From Delphinapterus leucas (lineage: Eukaryota > Chordata > Mammalia > Artiodactyla > Monodontidae): 64,000 nt of DNA. Below the pieces are notes generated by a model. That model searched no databases, was not told where the DNA came from, and saw only the letters and a list, made by a program, of their open reading frames with translations. Below are positions 45,012 through 55,970 of this stretch, piece after piece. The stretch is from assembly GCF_002288925.2 (NCBI RefSeq), contig NW_022098004.1:8129604-8193603 (forward strand), read 5' to 3'. Position 1 is the stretch's first letter, and each line of letters opens with the position of its first letter. Both the position numbers and the translations under genes were made by a program.

Positions 45012-45175
45012 GAGGTGTTTCTCAGACTTGCCATGCCTGTGCATAACCGGGGTTGTATTAAAATGCAGATTATGGATTGAAAATGCAGATTTCCAATCTT
45101 GGGGTGGGGCCCAAGACTCCATTTCTGAGATGTTCCCCCTTCCTGCTGGTGCTGGTCCTTAGACCACACTTGGAG
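45012..45175. mobile_element. hAT-type MITE relic
   Basis: 'ttctcagacttgccatgcct', 'ttgtattaaaatgcagatta', 'ggggtggggcccaagactcc' and 'gaccacacttgga' follow the family order, with inverted ends. Confidence 0.65.
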
Positions 45176-45715
45176 TGACAGGTGCTAGGCATTCTGCACA
45201 CCTCACTCCGTGGGCACAGAGACATGTTTTTTCCTGCTCCATTTATCAACCCCCCTTCTGCCTCCATGTGATTTATATCCTTCCTTCTTCTTAGCCCTTT
45301 GATGCTGTGACATCCCCTTGTCCTTCTCTGGTATTCCTGTCATTCTCTGTCTTGTTTAGAGCCTGCATGGCCACAAACAGCTTCTAGTTTGATCTCTAAA
45401 GGAGGAGAGGGCAACAAAGCAACACAAAACAAACAGGACTGCAAAGCTACAGAACAAAGTTATCACTGAGGAGGGTAAGATATCAAACACTAGTTAAAGG
45501 AGAGAGGTTGTCCTTCCAGAAAACCTCACATTTCTGAGGTCCTGATTGAAAATTTAAGATACTTGGCCCTGCTAGGAAGTCTGGGGAGAGGCGGTCAAGA
45601 TGCTGCACACACCTGTGGAGACTCTTACCTTCACTGCTACCAAGTGGAACTCTTGCGTTGGAAGGCTGGGAATGAGAATCTGACTTCTGGTGTGTTGGCC
45701 TTAGAGGCAGTGAAA

Positions 45716-45746
<31 letters not shown>

Positions 45747-46055
45747 CGAAAGGAAGGAAGGGAAGGAGGGAGGAAGGAAGAGGGAGGGAGGACAGAAGGA
45801 AGATAGATATTAAAATCCACTCCCACCTCCTCTCCCCATCCCAGTCAAAGAATCTGAGGTGAGACTCAAGTATTGATTTTATTTTTAAAAGCCACTATAA
45901 TTGAGAATAGTGCCCCAAGGCGAATTGTGGGGCTGGGGGTGTAGGCTGAGAGGGACATACTCTGCCCCAACCCCCAATTCAGGGTTATTTGGCATAGAAA
46001 TGTAAGAGTACATTTCTATAGGGATTCAGAACTGATATCTTCATTAAAAAAATAA
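45176..46055. other. Unique DNA around a GA-rich microsatellite
   Basis: GA and GGAA units at 45714-45800. Otherwise nothing recognised. Confidence 0.45.
45714..45800. repeat. (GA)n/(GGAA)n purine-rich repeat
   Basis: AGAGAGAG runs followed by GGAAGGAAGG and GAGGGAGG units, about 87 bp of nearly pure purine strand. Confidence 0.9.
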
Positions 46056-46560
46056 TAAAACACGTCTCCCACGTGCTATGCTTTCCAAACACATTCTTCA
46101 ACAGAGAAATATTCATTTCCCTCCTGGATTAATTGCAGCCCTGTTGCTGATGGTTTTTGCGTTAAGTTCAGCTGCTGCTTCCCGTGGGTAAAGGCGCTGT
46201 GATTGGGAATGAACACCAAAGCAGAGGGGCAGCTGCAATTCTTGGGGAAATTATTACCATTTCACATGTCACTCAGCTTGATTTGTGATTAAGGGGAACG
46301 GGAGTCTCCTCCCGTCTGGACTGCTACAAAAAGTGGAAATCTCTTCTCCAGGCCCAGCGCGATGCATTGTCATAACCAATGCCTGTCACCTCCCAGCCGC
46401 CTCTTCCTGCACACCCGGGAGCCTGAAACATTTAGCTTCAATTACACACGTCACTCGTCGTGTCTGGGATGCCAACTACATTAATAAACTTTTTTTTTCC
46501 TTTTTGGAGAATTTGATCAAAGTGTCTTGTGGATAAATAACATTTCCCTATTTTCCTTTC
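46056..46560. promoter_or_regulatory. Candidate conserved noncoding element
   Basis: Repeat-free 500 bp with 'ctggattaattgcagccctg' (from 46124), 'gcagctgcaattcttgggga', 'ttgatttgtgattaagggg', 'gcattgtcataaccaatgcc' and 'cttcaattacacacgtcact'. It mixes TAAT cores, an inverted gcattg/caatgc pair (46363/46377 region) and E-boxes. Composition only. Confidence 0.35.
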
Positions 46561-46985
46561 ATTCCCATGTTGTGTCAGGGAACAGCAGGAATGAAGAAAC
46601 ACCTGAATTTTCAGGTCCGGAGTGGGCACATCTCAGTCTGTACTCCAAGGCTCTTGCACAATCTTAGGGAGGTTTTTGTTTAACTTGATACACTGAACCT
46701 TTCAACCAACAGCCTTCCATGCACACAGGGATGTGGTGAATTCTTGGAAGAAGAAGGAGCCAACTCTGCAAAAAGTGCAGGGCCTCTTGGAGCCAAGGCG
46801 GGCAGGCTGGGCTCAAAGGTGTGGGGAAGGGGGCACATGGCCAAGGGGGGCAGGAGACGCGAAGATGACCCATTGGCAGGTGTTTTCTTGCACGACTGCA
46901 GTTTCCATGCTTACACAATACATCTGTGGTTCCAGTCCAGCTGGACCCCAGAGCACATGGCTCTTACCAATGGCAGCAGAGCTCG
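46561..46985. other. Unique DNA, no gene seen
   Basis: Overlapping frames of 84-125 codons at 46664-47121 on both strands and three frames show no domain and look like chance frames in GC-richer DNA. Confidence 0.45.
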
Positions 46986-46989
46986 TGGG

Positions 46990-47170
46990 GAAAAAGATAG
47001 GGGCTCTAGGTTGGACAGAAATGGGATTGAGTCCCAGCTCTGTCCTCAGGCACCTTGGTCCAGACACGTATCTGGGCCTCAGCCTTCGGTAGAGAGGAAC
47101 AAAGTAATGGGGATTCCGTGAGAATACTCCCTTGGCAAGTGCCTCTTATCACTGCTGAGGTGTGACCCTC
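46990..47170 (+). mobile_element. MIR fragment
   Basis: Sense MIR-like: 'gggattgagtcccagctctg' and 'acgtatctgggcctcagcct'. Confidence 0.5.
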
Positions 47171-47539
47171 AGTATGTAACAACCAGTAAGACCTGTCACC
47201 ACTGGCACAGAGCTCTGGAGCCAGGTTCTGGAGGCCCCTGCTGGGTCGGGCCTTAACCCTTTCCTTGCTGAATTGTAGAGAAAAATAGGAGAGCCACATG
47301 GGGATAGTGGGAGACAGCTTGCACGGAAGTATTTCAGTGTTTTAACAACTGAACAAGTGCATTAGTCCAAACAGGCTGAATAGCAACCTTGGCACTACAG
47401 GGACTAATGGAGTGGCCTGCTTCGTGCCAGCCCTCTGTGCAGGCTGGGCAAGAGGACTCCGTGGAGGGCGCTGTAACCCCAGGGGCTCATGGTGCAATCA
47501 GACCCACCCAGAGGTTCCTGGCGAGACCCTCTGGCTGAT

Positions 47540-47775
47540 TCCCGTGTGCCGAGCACCTTCTGCGTATGAAGTAGGTGGTTAAACAGCAAGTGACAGAGGT
47601 GGGCAGGAAATGCCTCAGCCCTCAGTGAGCACGTGTACACATGAGGGAGACACGTATGTAAACAGATAATCACGAGACAGAACATTCAAATAATTCAAAA
47701 GCGTACAGATGCCAGGGGAGTGGATTCTGCCAGGGAGACTTAGAGAAAGTTTGGGAGACATTTGAGCTTTTTGAA
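47540..47775 (-). mobile_element. L2 relic, antisense
   Basis: 'tgccgagcaccttctgcgta', 'gagacacgtatgtaaacaga' and 'agggagacttagagaaagtt' in antisense L2 order, diverged. 47171-47539 holds nothing recognised. Confidence 0.4.
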
Positions 47776-48250
47776 AAATTATGAAATTTTAGTTATTCCA
47801 GATAACATACATTATTAAATATCACCTGTAAAAAATTGAAAGTTTGGAGATAAGGCTAAAGACCCCTAGGATCCCCCCGTCTCCATCCCCAAGACCACGG
47901 GTAACCACGGTTGTTAGTTAGATGTGAATCTTTGAGTCTGTTGCTCTGGGAAACATAGTAACGGTGTATCTGTATGTTTGTGTGTGTCAGTGGATGTTTA
48001 CATAAATTGTATCAGATTACACATATCAACTTTCTACTTGCATTTTATTTCTTGCCAGTATGCCCAGAGGGCTCTCCAGTGAGTGCTCAGAGAACCAGCT
48101 GATCTTCTAACATTGACAGTAGGTTCATAATTGGTAGAGCTGTTCCCCTGTTGATGGGTATTTATGTAATTTTTGATTTTTCATGTTATAACCAGTATTA
48201 CACTAAACATCCTATTCTGGTCTTCTTGTTAGTAAGCGTGAACATTCGAT
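47776..48250 (-). mobile_element. Possible very old LINE-like fragment
   Basis: 'acataaattgtatcagatta', 'cccctgttgatgggtattta' and 'tgttataaccagtattacac' resemble an old dispersed LINE 3' region in antisense. Low certainty. Confidence 0.4.
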
Positions 48251-49069
48251 GGGGGAGATGTAGAAATATGCGTTTGTTGAGTCATTAACTATGCAGTAAT
48301 TGTCCCCCTCTGCCCACAGCCCAAGTAGCCGTACACATGCAAGTATCTCCCCACCAGCTGGGGGATAGAAATACCAGTTTTCCACACCCCTGCCATCTAT
48401 GTGATATTATCAACCTTTTTCCCTCCCCTTACCTTACAGCTGAAAACATTAATCATTCTCCAGCAGGATGTGTGGGTATCACACTTTAATTGATCTTCCC
48501 CTGAGCATTATTTTAAAAGTACACCAGCCATTTATATTCCTTTGGGTTTGGATTTAGAAGATGATTAAGGCTCTACCGGGCAAGTATGTTTACCATGGAA
48601 GAGAAAGCAGTCAGGGCAAAGGTAGCAAGCATTGTCAGAGGTCTGCAGGTTTGGGGAACGTGTTGTGGACGAAATATTAGGCGCCGAGAGAGGCATGTGG
48701 ATGAGGCTGGTGAGCGTATGAGAACCAGAGGTGCAGGGTTCCAGACCGCACTGAGCAACCTGCCTTTCATCATGTTGTCAATGAAGACATATGTAGCAGG
48801 ACCTAAGAAAGGTCCTGAAGGTTTGAGGTGATGTTTGAATTTCAACAGGATGCTTTTGGCCCCCTTCCAGTCTGAAGAAGGACTGAACACAAGCTAATTG
48901 AAGAATAAATGGAGAGACGCAGGACCTATTTCAAAGGTAAAATCAACAGGGCTTGATGACTCAGTAAATATGGAGGCTGAAGATGAAGTTGTCCTGGACA
49001 CATCTTATGCAGCCCCAAAGAGCTTTTTTCTGTAGCCTTCCAGCTGGATACAGAGGTCCGTGTAGAAAG
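48251..49069. other. Unique DNA, no gene seen
   Basis: A 105-codon minus frame (48573-48890) has no domain. Nothing else recognised. Confidence 0.45.
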
Positions 49070-49205
49070 GTTCTGCTCAGAGTATGGTCCACGGACCAGC
49101 AGCATCAGCATCACCTGGGACCTTGTCCAAAGTGCAGATTCATGGTCCCACTTCACACCTGCTGAATCAGAACCTCTGCTGGTGGGTCACCCTCTGAGAG
49201 ATGAT
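49070..49205. mobile_element. hAT-type MITE relic
   Basis: 'cagagtatggtccacggacc', 'agcatcacctgggaccttgt' and 'ctgctgaatcagaacctctg' follow the MER3/MER20-like order. Confidence 0.75.
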
Positions 49206-50443
49206 TTTGTACGCTAAAACTTGAGAAGGGCTGATGTCCAAGATTCCATCCAGGTTTCCAGATGTGCGGAATTTGGATACCTAGTCACCATTTGGAGGAG
49301 GGCCTCTCAGGAGAGCCAGCTGAACAGGATCACCTGCATTGGATTTTATGCAAGGGAAAAAAGAAACACATCTGGTGAAGTGGCTGAGATCATTACTGTG
49401 TGTTACAGCACTTAGCCTTGTCTTCAGTGACCAGTACACAGTTAATTTGAATGAGGATCCAGGTTTCCACTCAGTGCCTCTCCTAGCAGACATTTGCAAC
49501 CCCACCTCTGGGAGAAGAGTGTTTTTATAACCAATGGCCGGGTTTGCAGCTTCCAGGTCGCCACCGGAGAACAGGGCTAGGATAACGTCCTCGCCCTCCT
49601 ATGGAGGGGGGCTGGGCGGGGGAGGGACCAGGGCCAGCACAGCTGGTCAGTCGCCATCTTGATTACTGATGAAATACTTTCAAAGACCAGTTTCTTCCTT
49701 GTTCGGGTCTGACATTCTTCAGATTGAGCAGTGACCACAGAGGTTTCTTCACTGGGAGGAAGACCTGGAGGAAAAAAAAACATCTCTCTTCTCACATTCT
49801 TGTTTCCCATTCACCATCCCTGACTTCCTTAACCACAGCTGCCCTGAAGACGAAACACCAGCATCGCAGCTAGCCAGGTGCCTTCAGCCGAGGATCCTGT
49901 GGTCCTCTATCTAGAAAAAGGAAAAAAAAAAAAAGGAAAGAAACGTATTTGATGGCAGACTTCACTTTGTGCGCTTGCATCACGCTGTTGAGAGTGTCTG
50001 CCCAGATCACTGGGTTGTGAAAGATTCTGAGGTTTTGTTGTAACAGTGGGAGACGGCGCTAGTCAGTTAATGAGCCTGTTAATTGTGTTGCATTGCTACC
50101 TATTGCCAGTCCTATTCTGGTTAATGCCCTGCTTGCTGTATCTGCCAGCCTCCTCCTCTGACCCCACACACTTTCTTCTCTGCCTGCAGAATGAAATTGC
50201 ACTCAGGGGTCCTGGAATCCTCTCTGAGGCTCCTTCAGGATTCCACCCAGGAGCCCTGTCTCCTGTGGGAATTCCCCATTGGCCTCCCAGAGGGTTAGTG
50301 TCTCAGCAAGAAGGTACATAGAGAGAAGTGACACCAACCACCTACTCTACGCCACAAAGAGCAGTTCTGGGTTCAACAGAGCATCCTTGGATTTGGGTGC
50401 TGCAGGAGGCATCTGAGGCCATTCAACCCAACGCCCTCTATAC
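49206..50443. other. Unique DNA, no gene seen
   Basis: Contains a short A run at 49921-49936. Nothing recognised on either strand. Confidence 0.45.
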
Positions 50444-50810
50444 CAGGAGTCAGCAAACTAGATAGCCTGTGGGCCAGATCTGGCCCAACAGCTGTCTTTG
50501 TGCAGCTCGCAAGCTAAGAATGGGCTTTGTATTTTGAAATGATAGGAAGAAAATCAAAAGAAGGAAATTTAGTGACACATGAAAATATTTAGTGACACAT
50601 AGTGAAAAATTACCTGAAATTCAAATTTCGTTGTCCATAAATAAGTTTTACTGGGACTCAGCCACGCTCATTTGTTTACATAGTGTCTGTGGTTGCTTTT
50701 GCACCACAGTGGCAGGGCTGACTGGTCTGAGATGGAGGCTTGTATGACCCGCAAAGTCTAAAATGTTTGCCATCTGGCCTTCTCCAGAAAAAGTTAGCCA
50801 ATCCCGGTCA
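50444..50810. mobile_element. Longer hAT-type MITE of the 16599 family
   Basis: Ends as in the shorter copies ('caggagtcagcaaacta' at left, 'agaaaaagttagccaatccc' at right) but has about 150 bp more in the middle (roughly 50490-50635). The extra part includes a short direct repeat 'atttagtgacacat' at 50567 and 50587. Possibly a less deleted member of the family. Confidence 0.75.
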
Positions 50811-51289
50811 GTCCAGTTGGGGAACTGGAGGCTTTTAGTAACACTTTCCCATGCTGTCACATGGATTTCCTGGACTGACGCAGGAACGGTGTGGCTCCGT
50901 TTACAATGGTTCAGAGGGATAGGGTGGTTTTGAGGGTTTTCCGATTTGAAAATTGGGCTTCAGGCAGGGCGTGGAGTCAGGCGGACGTTTTGCCTGAAGT
51001 GCCTGGGGAATCACACAGGTGTGAAAGAATTTGCCTGGTTGGTAGTGGCTTTCACCTGAGGGAGGAGGCCAGAGGGAAGTTTTAATGGTGAAGGCTTTGC
51101 TTTCGCAGGTGCCATTCTTTTTTATTAGGGTGTGGACTGGTGAGGCCCAGCTCCACCCCAGAGGCATCACGGGAAAGGGGTGGAATCCATCAGACATCAA
51201 ACAAATGGCTTTGGGTGAGAGCATCTCACCGCCGGCCTGCACAGACATAACCGTGGGACTCATGGCTCCCAATGGGAGCTCAGGAAATT
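50811..51289. other. Unique DNA, no gene seen
   Basis: A 123-codon minus frame at 50901-51272 has no domain. Confidence 0.45.
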
Positions 51290-51850
51290 AAGATGAGATT
51301 CAAGATGGCATTTCCCACCTCCCCTGGAAATGGGGGGAAATCAGTTTTATTTATTAATTCCATCTTGCCGGCTCCCAGTTGGGTGCGGACAGTTATGTTT
51401 TGCAGCCTGCTTCCGCCTTGCAACTAGCAGAGTTAATTTAATGGAATGAGTAGTCTTGTGATGACCTGAAGGGGAAAACACATTAATCTGGAAACTATCA
51501 AAGCCATCTGACATGTATTATTGTAGGACTCAGAAAAAATAAACAATTTATGCAGAAGACTAAGTGGCAGTGTGGATTTGTTTTTGACGTATCTTCTTGT
51601 CTCCAAATCTAAGTTGAGGATTTATTATTGCGCTATCATGTCACAGCTATCTCATTTATATGATAACACATCTGTAATGTTTTACAAGTGCAGCACTACT
51701 TGCTCGAAATGGGGCTTTTTTAAGTCCTAAATTATAGTACCTGGAGAGGCACGCATAATTATAGTGCGTGTTAGCAAATGAGAGGGTGCATTTTCCACCC
51801 ACACTCAGCATTAATCGTCAGCACAGTGGGCACAATAAAATCATAATTGC
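51290..51850. promoter_or_regulatory. Strongest candidate conserved noncoding element
   Basis: About 560 bp with no repeat and a steady density of possible factor sites: 'tttatttattaattcc', 'agagttaatttaatgg', 'cacattaatctgg', 'cataattatag', 'cagcattaatcgtcag' and 'aaatcataattgcttc'. Two near-identical 11-mers, aattatagtac (51730-51740) and aattatagtgc (51757-51767), lie 27 bp apart. Frames are closed in all directions, so it is not an exon. Function inferred from composition only. Confidence 0.4.
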
Positions 51851-52079
51851 TTCTTCCAAACTTCTCATCTGAGCTGTACAGGTTGACGTTGGTGGTTTGG
51901 TGGAGAGACGCCTACCGTCATGCCTACTCCCCTGTTCACCGAGAGCCCCTGGATTGTATGGCCAGAGACAGCTCTGAGTCCAGACAGAGAGCTAGACCCC
52001 ACTGGGGCTACACACTGATCTCCCCTGATCTCAATTATACTCGCAAGTCAGTATATCAGAAGGCACTCTAGAATGGTAA

Positions 52080-52290
52080 TTATGGGTCCTGGTGTTTGGA
52101 ACTGGGTTTGGATTCTAGCTCTGCTTTTCAAGTTTGGACAAATTATCTTACTACTTCTCTGAACAATTGTTTTCTCATCTGTAAATGAAAGTTGCGAGTC
52201 CTGAACTCAAGGTGTTCTTAAGGCAATTAACAATGTTTATAAAGCACAAAATACCTGCGTGATAAAGTCAGACGTTATTACAACTCTCTC
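52080..52290 (+). mobile_element. MIR fragment
   Basis: Sense MIR: 'tttggattctagctctgctt', 'ttgttttctcatctgtaaat' and 'aatgtttataaagcaca'. Confidence 0.65.
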
Positions 52291-52317
52291 CTAAAGATAA
52301 CTGCCTGAGTCTTTGCT

Positions 52318-52625
52318 GTCCAGTATGGCAGTCACTGGCCACATGTGGCTATAGAGCTCTTGAGACATGCCCAGCCCAACTTAGAAAGGCCAGAAATACA
52401 AAATATACACCACTTTTTGAAGACTAATTATGAAAAAGAATGTAAAATACATCAATAATGGTTTATATTGATTACATTTGAAGTGATAATATTTTGGCTA
52501 CATTGGCTTAAATATATTAACATAAGTTCCACCTCTTTTTGTTTTTTTTTTACTTTTTCATTGTGACTAGAACATTTAAAACTATTCAAGAGTCTCACAT
52601 TATAGTTTTATTGGACAGCACTGGT
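52318..52625. mobile_element. hAT-like DNA transposon relic with inverted ends
   Basis: Left end 'gctgtccagtatggcagtca' and right end 'tttattggacagcactgg' are inverted (gctgtccag / ttggacagc). The interior is AT-rich and contains 'ccacatgtggctatagagct'. Likely a longer member of the group seen at 10980. Confidence 0.65.
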
Positions 52626-52864
52626 CTAAACAGATGAATGCTGACGAAAATGTTATGTATGTGTTTTGAGTTGCAACTCATGGTTACTGGTATTAATATT
52701 ACTGTTCTCATTGATTTATACTTAGCCTCCTTTGGAAAAGGTATTTTAGATGGTTTGCTAGAGAAAAATGCAGAAGAGTTAGTGATTGCAATGAGGTACA
52801 CAATTTAACTCTAAGCTCCCTGGTAGCTAAGGCCAAAAAAAAAAAAAAGCACATATTTGGATCA

Positions 52865-52878
52865 TATGGGTCTTTTTA
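52865..52878. repeat. Left target-site duplication of L1
   Basis: tatgggtcttttta, repeated exactly at 53620-53633. Confidence 0.95.
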
Positions 52879-53619
52879 TTTTTTTAACATCTTTATTGGA
52901 GTATAATTGCTTTACAATGTTGTGTTAGTTTCTCCTGTATAACAAAGTGAATCAGCTGTATGTATACATATATCCCCATATCCCCCCCGTCTTTCATCTC
53001 CCTCCTACCCTCCCTATCCCACCCCTCTAGGTGGTCACAAAACACTGAGCTGATCTCCCCATGTGATGCAGCTGCTTCCCACTAGCTATGTATTTTACAT
53101 TTTGTAGTGTATATATGTCAATTCTACTTTCTCACTTCGTCCCAGCTTACCTTTCCCCCTCCCCATGTCCTCAAGTCCATTCTCTACGTCTGTGTCTTTG
53201 TTCCTGTCCTGCCCCTAGGTTCATCAGAACCATTTTTTCTTTTTCTTTTAGATTCCATATATATGTGTTAGCATACAGTATTTGTTTTTCTCTTCCTGAC
53301 TTACTTCACTCTGTATGACAGACTCTAGGTCCATCCACCTCACTACAAATAACTCAATTTTGTTTCTTTTAATGGCTGAGTAATATTCCATTGTATATAT
53401 GTGCCACATCTTCTTTATCCATTTATCTGTCGCTGGACACTTAGGTTGCTTCCATGTCCTGGCTATTGTAAATAGAGCTGCAATGAACATTGTGGCACAT
53501 GACTCTTTTTGAATTATGGTTTTCTCAGGGTATATGCCCGGTAGTGGGATTGCTGGGTCATATGGTAGTTCTATTTTTAGGTTTTTAAGGAACCTCCATA
53601 CTGTTCTGCATAGTGGCTG
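52879..53619 (-). mobile_element. Short 5'-truncated L1, antisense
   Basis: About 740 bp: a T/A-rich tail at left, the L1 3' UTR ('gctttacaatgttgtgttag' and the CT-rich cetartiodactyl section), then the end of ORF2. A perfect 14-bp target-site duplication marks it as a comparatively recent insertion. Same orientation as the L1 at 27818. Confidence 0.96.
53248..53490 (-). pseudogene. L1 ORF2 extreme C-terminus
   Basis: Eighty codons from a Met within ORF2 to the normal stop: [18 protein letters not shown], then [20 protein letters not shown] and ending near MLTHIYGI. Homologous to 28064-28309. Not a gene. Confidence 0.95.
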
Positions 53620-53633
53620 TATGGGTCTTTTTA
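53620..53633. repeat. Right target-site duplication of L1
   Basis: Exact copy of 52865-52878. Confidence 0.95.
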
Positions 53634-53804
53634 AAAGGTCGAGGATTCACTTAAGTTCATTGGAAAAGAAAGGCTTTCTCCCAGCAGGGAATTCTCCAAG
53701 GACCATTTCCCGGTGCAATCCTGAAATTTGCAGATACACCTGCACCTCTCCTCCCTAAACAAGGCTTTTGTGGACTTAGAATGAGTCATACCGACGCAAT
53801 GATG

Positions 53805-53995
53805 GTAATTACACCTCCCTTCATTTATGTAAATGATCTGATTTGATCCTCACAGCAGCCCTGCAGGATGGGCTGTGCAGGGACTATTGTTCCTTTCTTT
53901 ATGGATCAGGAACCTGAGGATCAGGTAGGACTTCAGGGACTTGTTCAAGTTTTGGTAGCCAGTTAAGTGGTGAGGCCAAAGCTCAAGCCCTCATT
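53805..53995 (-). mobile_element. MIR fragment
   Basis: Antisense MIR: 'gatctgatttgatcctcaca', 'gcagccctgcaggatgggct' and 'gatcaggaacctgagga'. Confidence 0.65.
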
Positions 53996-54324
53996 GCCCC
54001 AGAAGGAAACTCCTTCTGCTTTTAGCAGTCATGTACACTCCAGCATGAAAGAAAGCTCAGAGGAGTGACTGATGCGAGGGAGAGAGCAGGGAGCGTCAGG
54101 GCCCCTGCCAAGAAAGGGGACACACATGCAGCTGGGAGGCTGATCGCTCCAAAGACAAACTTTGCTTTAGCCAGAGAGAAGAAATCGCTGTTTATACACA
54201 TGCGTTCCATTATTTTACTAACTGCGGCACACCCAGCTCAAGACAGCCTATGCCTGGGCCTCAAGGGATGACTGATACTAGAGCATATTAGCTTGCTTAC
54301 CTCTGAGATGAGCTCTCCTGCAAC

Positions 54325-54465
54325 GTTAATGCACACACCCATCATCTAGGACCTTGTCGCAGTGCAGATTTCATTCAGAGGCCTGGGGCGGGGGCTGAGC
54401 GTTTCTCCCAAGCTCCCAGGTGATGCCCCTTCTGTCGGTCTGAAGGTTGAGTAGCAAACTCTGTC
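54325..54465. mobile_element. hAT-type MITE relic
   Basis: 'ctaggaccttgtcgcagtgc', 'ggcctggggcgggggctgag' and 'aagctcccaggtgatgcccc' in family order. A further diverged piece may lie at 54535-54625. Confidence 0.6.
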
Positions 54466-54814
54466 TTCTGCTTTCCCCCCAAACTGCCTCACCATAGTGT
54501 TTTATACAAGGAGTAAGGATGGATTCTTCACCTTGGCTATAAATGAAAACCTCCTTGGGGGCTTTTCAGCAAAACCCATGCCCAAGACCCACTCTAGATC
54601 AATTAAATTAAACAGTTCCTGGGAGCGGGGCTCTGAGTTTGATGATCTTCACCGTTCCCCGCGTGTCCTAACATTAGAAGACTACATTTGTGAACAATGG
54701 GATCTTGTAGCTTAGATATTTTTTGCCCACCTAGGAATTGCCCGAGTACCCCAAATCCGAGCGCTGGCTCAGAGGGCTTTTACCCTTTTGCCACCTAAGG
54801 CAAGGTGTGTTACA

Positions 54815-55160
54815 CCACCTGGTCCTTCATTCTTGCATTCATCTATTGAGGGCCAGCAGCCAGCAAAGCAGGAGTCTCGCTGTGGATGCAGACTGGACGC
54901 AGCAGGCAAGGTCCTTGCCTTCTCAGCGCTTATATTCGAGTGGGTTAAATTGCTAATGTAAGTGTGACCAAGAAGAGTGACAGAGCCATTTCAGGTAGTG
55001 ATAAGTGCCATGAAAGAAATAAAATAGGGTGGGGTAGAGAGACACTGATAGAGCTTGATGGTGAGGATTTCTTTGGGGTGAGCTCAATTCACCGAAATGT
55101 TGACTGTAAAAAGTGTATGAAGATAAGGCCCTTTGGCAAGGGGGTGGCACTCTGGAGAGG
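54815..55160 (-). mobile_element. L2 fragment, antisense
   Basis: 'cattcttgcattcatctatt', 'aggtccttgccttctcagcg', 'gatagtgataagtgccatg'-like sequence near 54995, 'aaagaaataaaatagggtgg' and 'ggtagagagacactgat' follow the antisense L2 order. Confidence 0.65.
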
Positions 55161-55339
55161 CTTTTCTTTTCCCTGTCCTATTAGATGCTTTCCTTGATTC
55201 TAAGGCTGAAATGCTACCATCAGCAGCAGTTGACGTCCATGGTGTGGCCAAGGAAGATGCTGAGGGGAGCTGGGAGAACAGGGACCGGGCCCAGGAAAAG
55301 CAGGGGAAGGGGATTCTAGTGGGAGGGGAACCCGAGCTC

Positions 55340-55565
55340 ACAGGCTGTGCTGGCTACCAGGAGACCAACACTGGGACATCAGCTGTTTTCAACCCAGGGC
55401 GGCTTTTAGAGACACTGGCAGGGGATTGTAAAAACCTGGATCCCTGGGTCCCACCTCCATCCTGGTTCATCAGAATCTGCAGGGTGGGGTATGAACGTCT
55501 GCATGTAGATGTTAAAAGCAACTGGGATGACTCTGATGAGAAGCCCCAATCTAGACTTTGAAGAG
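55340..55565. mobile_element. hAT-type MITE relic (MER5-like)
   Basis: 'tgtaaaaacctggatccctg', 'ccacctccatcctggttcat' and 'cagaatctgcagggtggggt' match the order of this MITE class. Confidence 0.5.
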
Positions 55566-55599
55566 CGCTGACATTAGCCAAAAATAGAAGGTACGTTGT

Positions 55600-55970
55600 C
55601 AAGCCTTCTCACGGCTAAACAAATAGCTCGCATATCTTCTTTAAAGTACAGGCACAGTCCTCAAAGCAGCCTGCACAATTCCCAGATCACTCCCTTTCTT
55701 TTCCTTTTGAATAAACAGCTGGCGAATATGACATCAATTTAACTGTAATGACTGCTTTTAATTTTCATTTTAAATCTATACCATGACTATATATTGGGAT
55801 CCTGGCTGTGCGAACTGCTCCGGCCACACGTCTGGTTTTCATTTAGTCTCTGAGTTCCTTTTGGGTAGTCGTGTTCAGAGGCCTGGTTTAATGCATAACC
55901 CTAATTGCAACGTGGAATCAAGTTGGTGCTGACTGTAGCATTTTTAGTCTTAGAATCAAGGAAAGTATCT
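55600..55970. promoter_or_regulatory. Candidate conserved noncoding element
   Basis: Repeat-free, with 'gacatcaatttaactgtaat', 'ctgcttttaattttcatttt', 'ccatgactatatattgggat' and 'ggtttaatgcataaccctaa', then 'ttgcaacgtggaatcaagtt'. Composition only. Confidence 0.3.

Noticed and set aside
46664..47121. Cluster of overlapping 84-125-codon frames on both strands
   Set aside because: Frames open simultaneously in GC-richer DNA. No frame stands out and no domain is visible.
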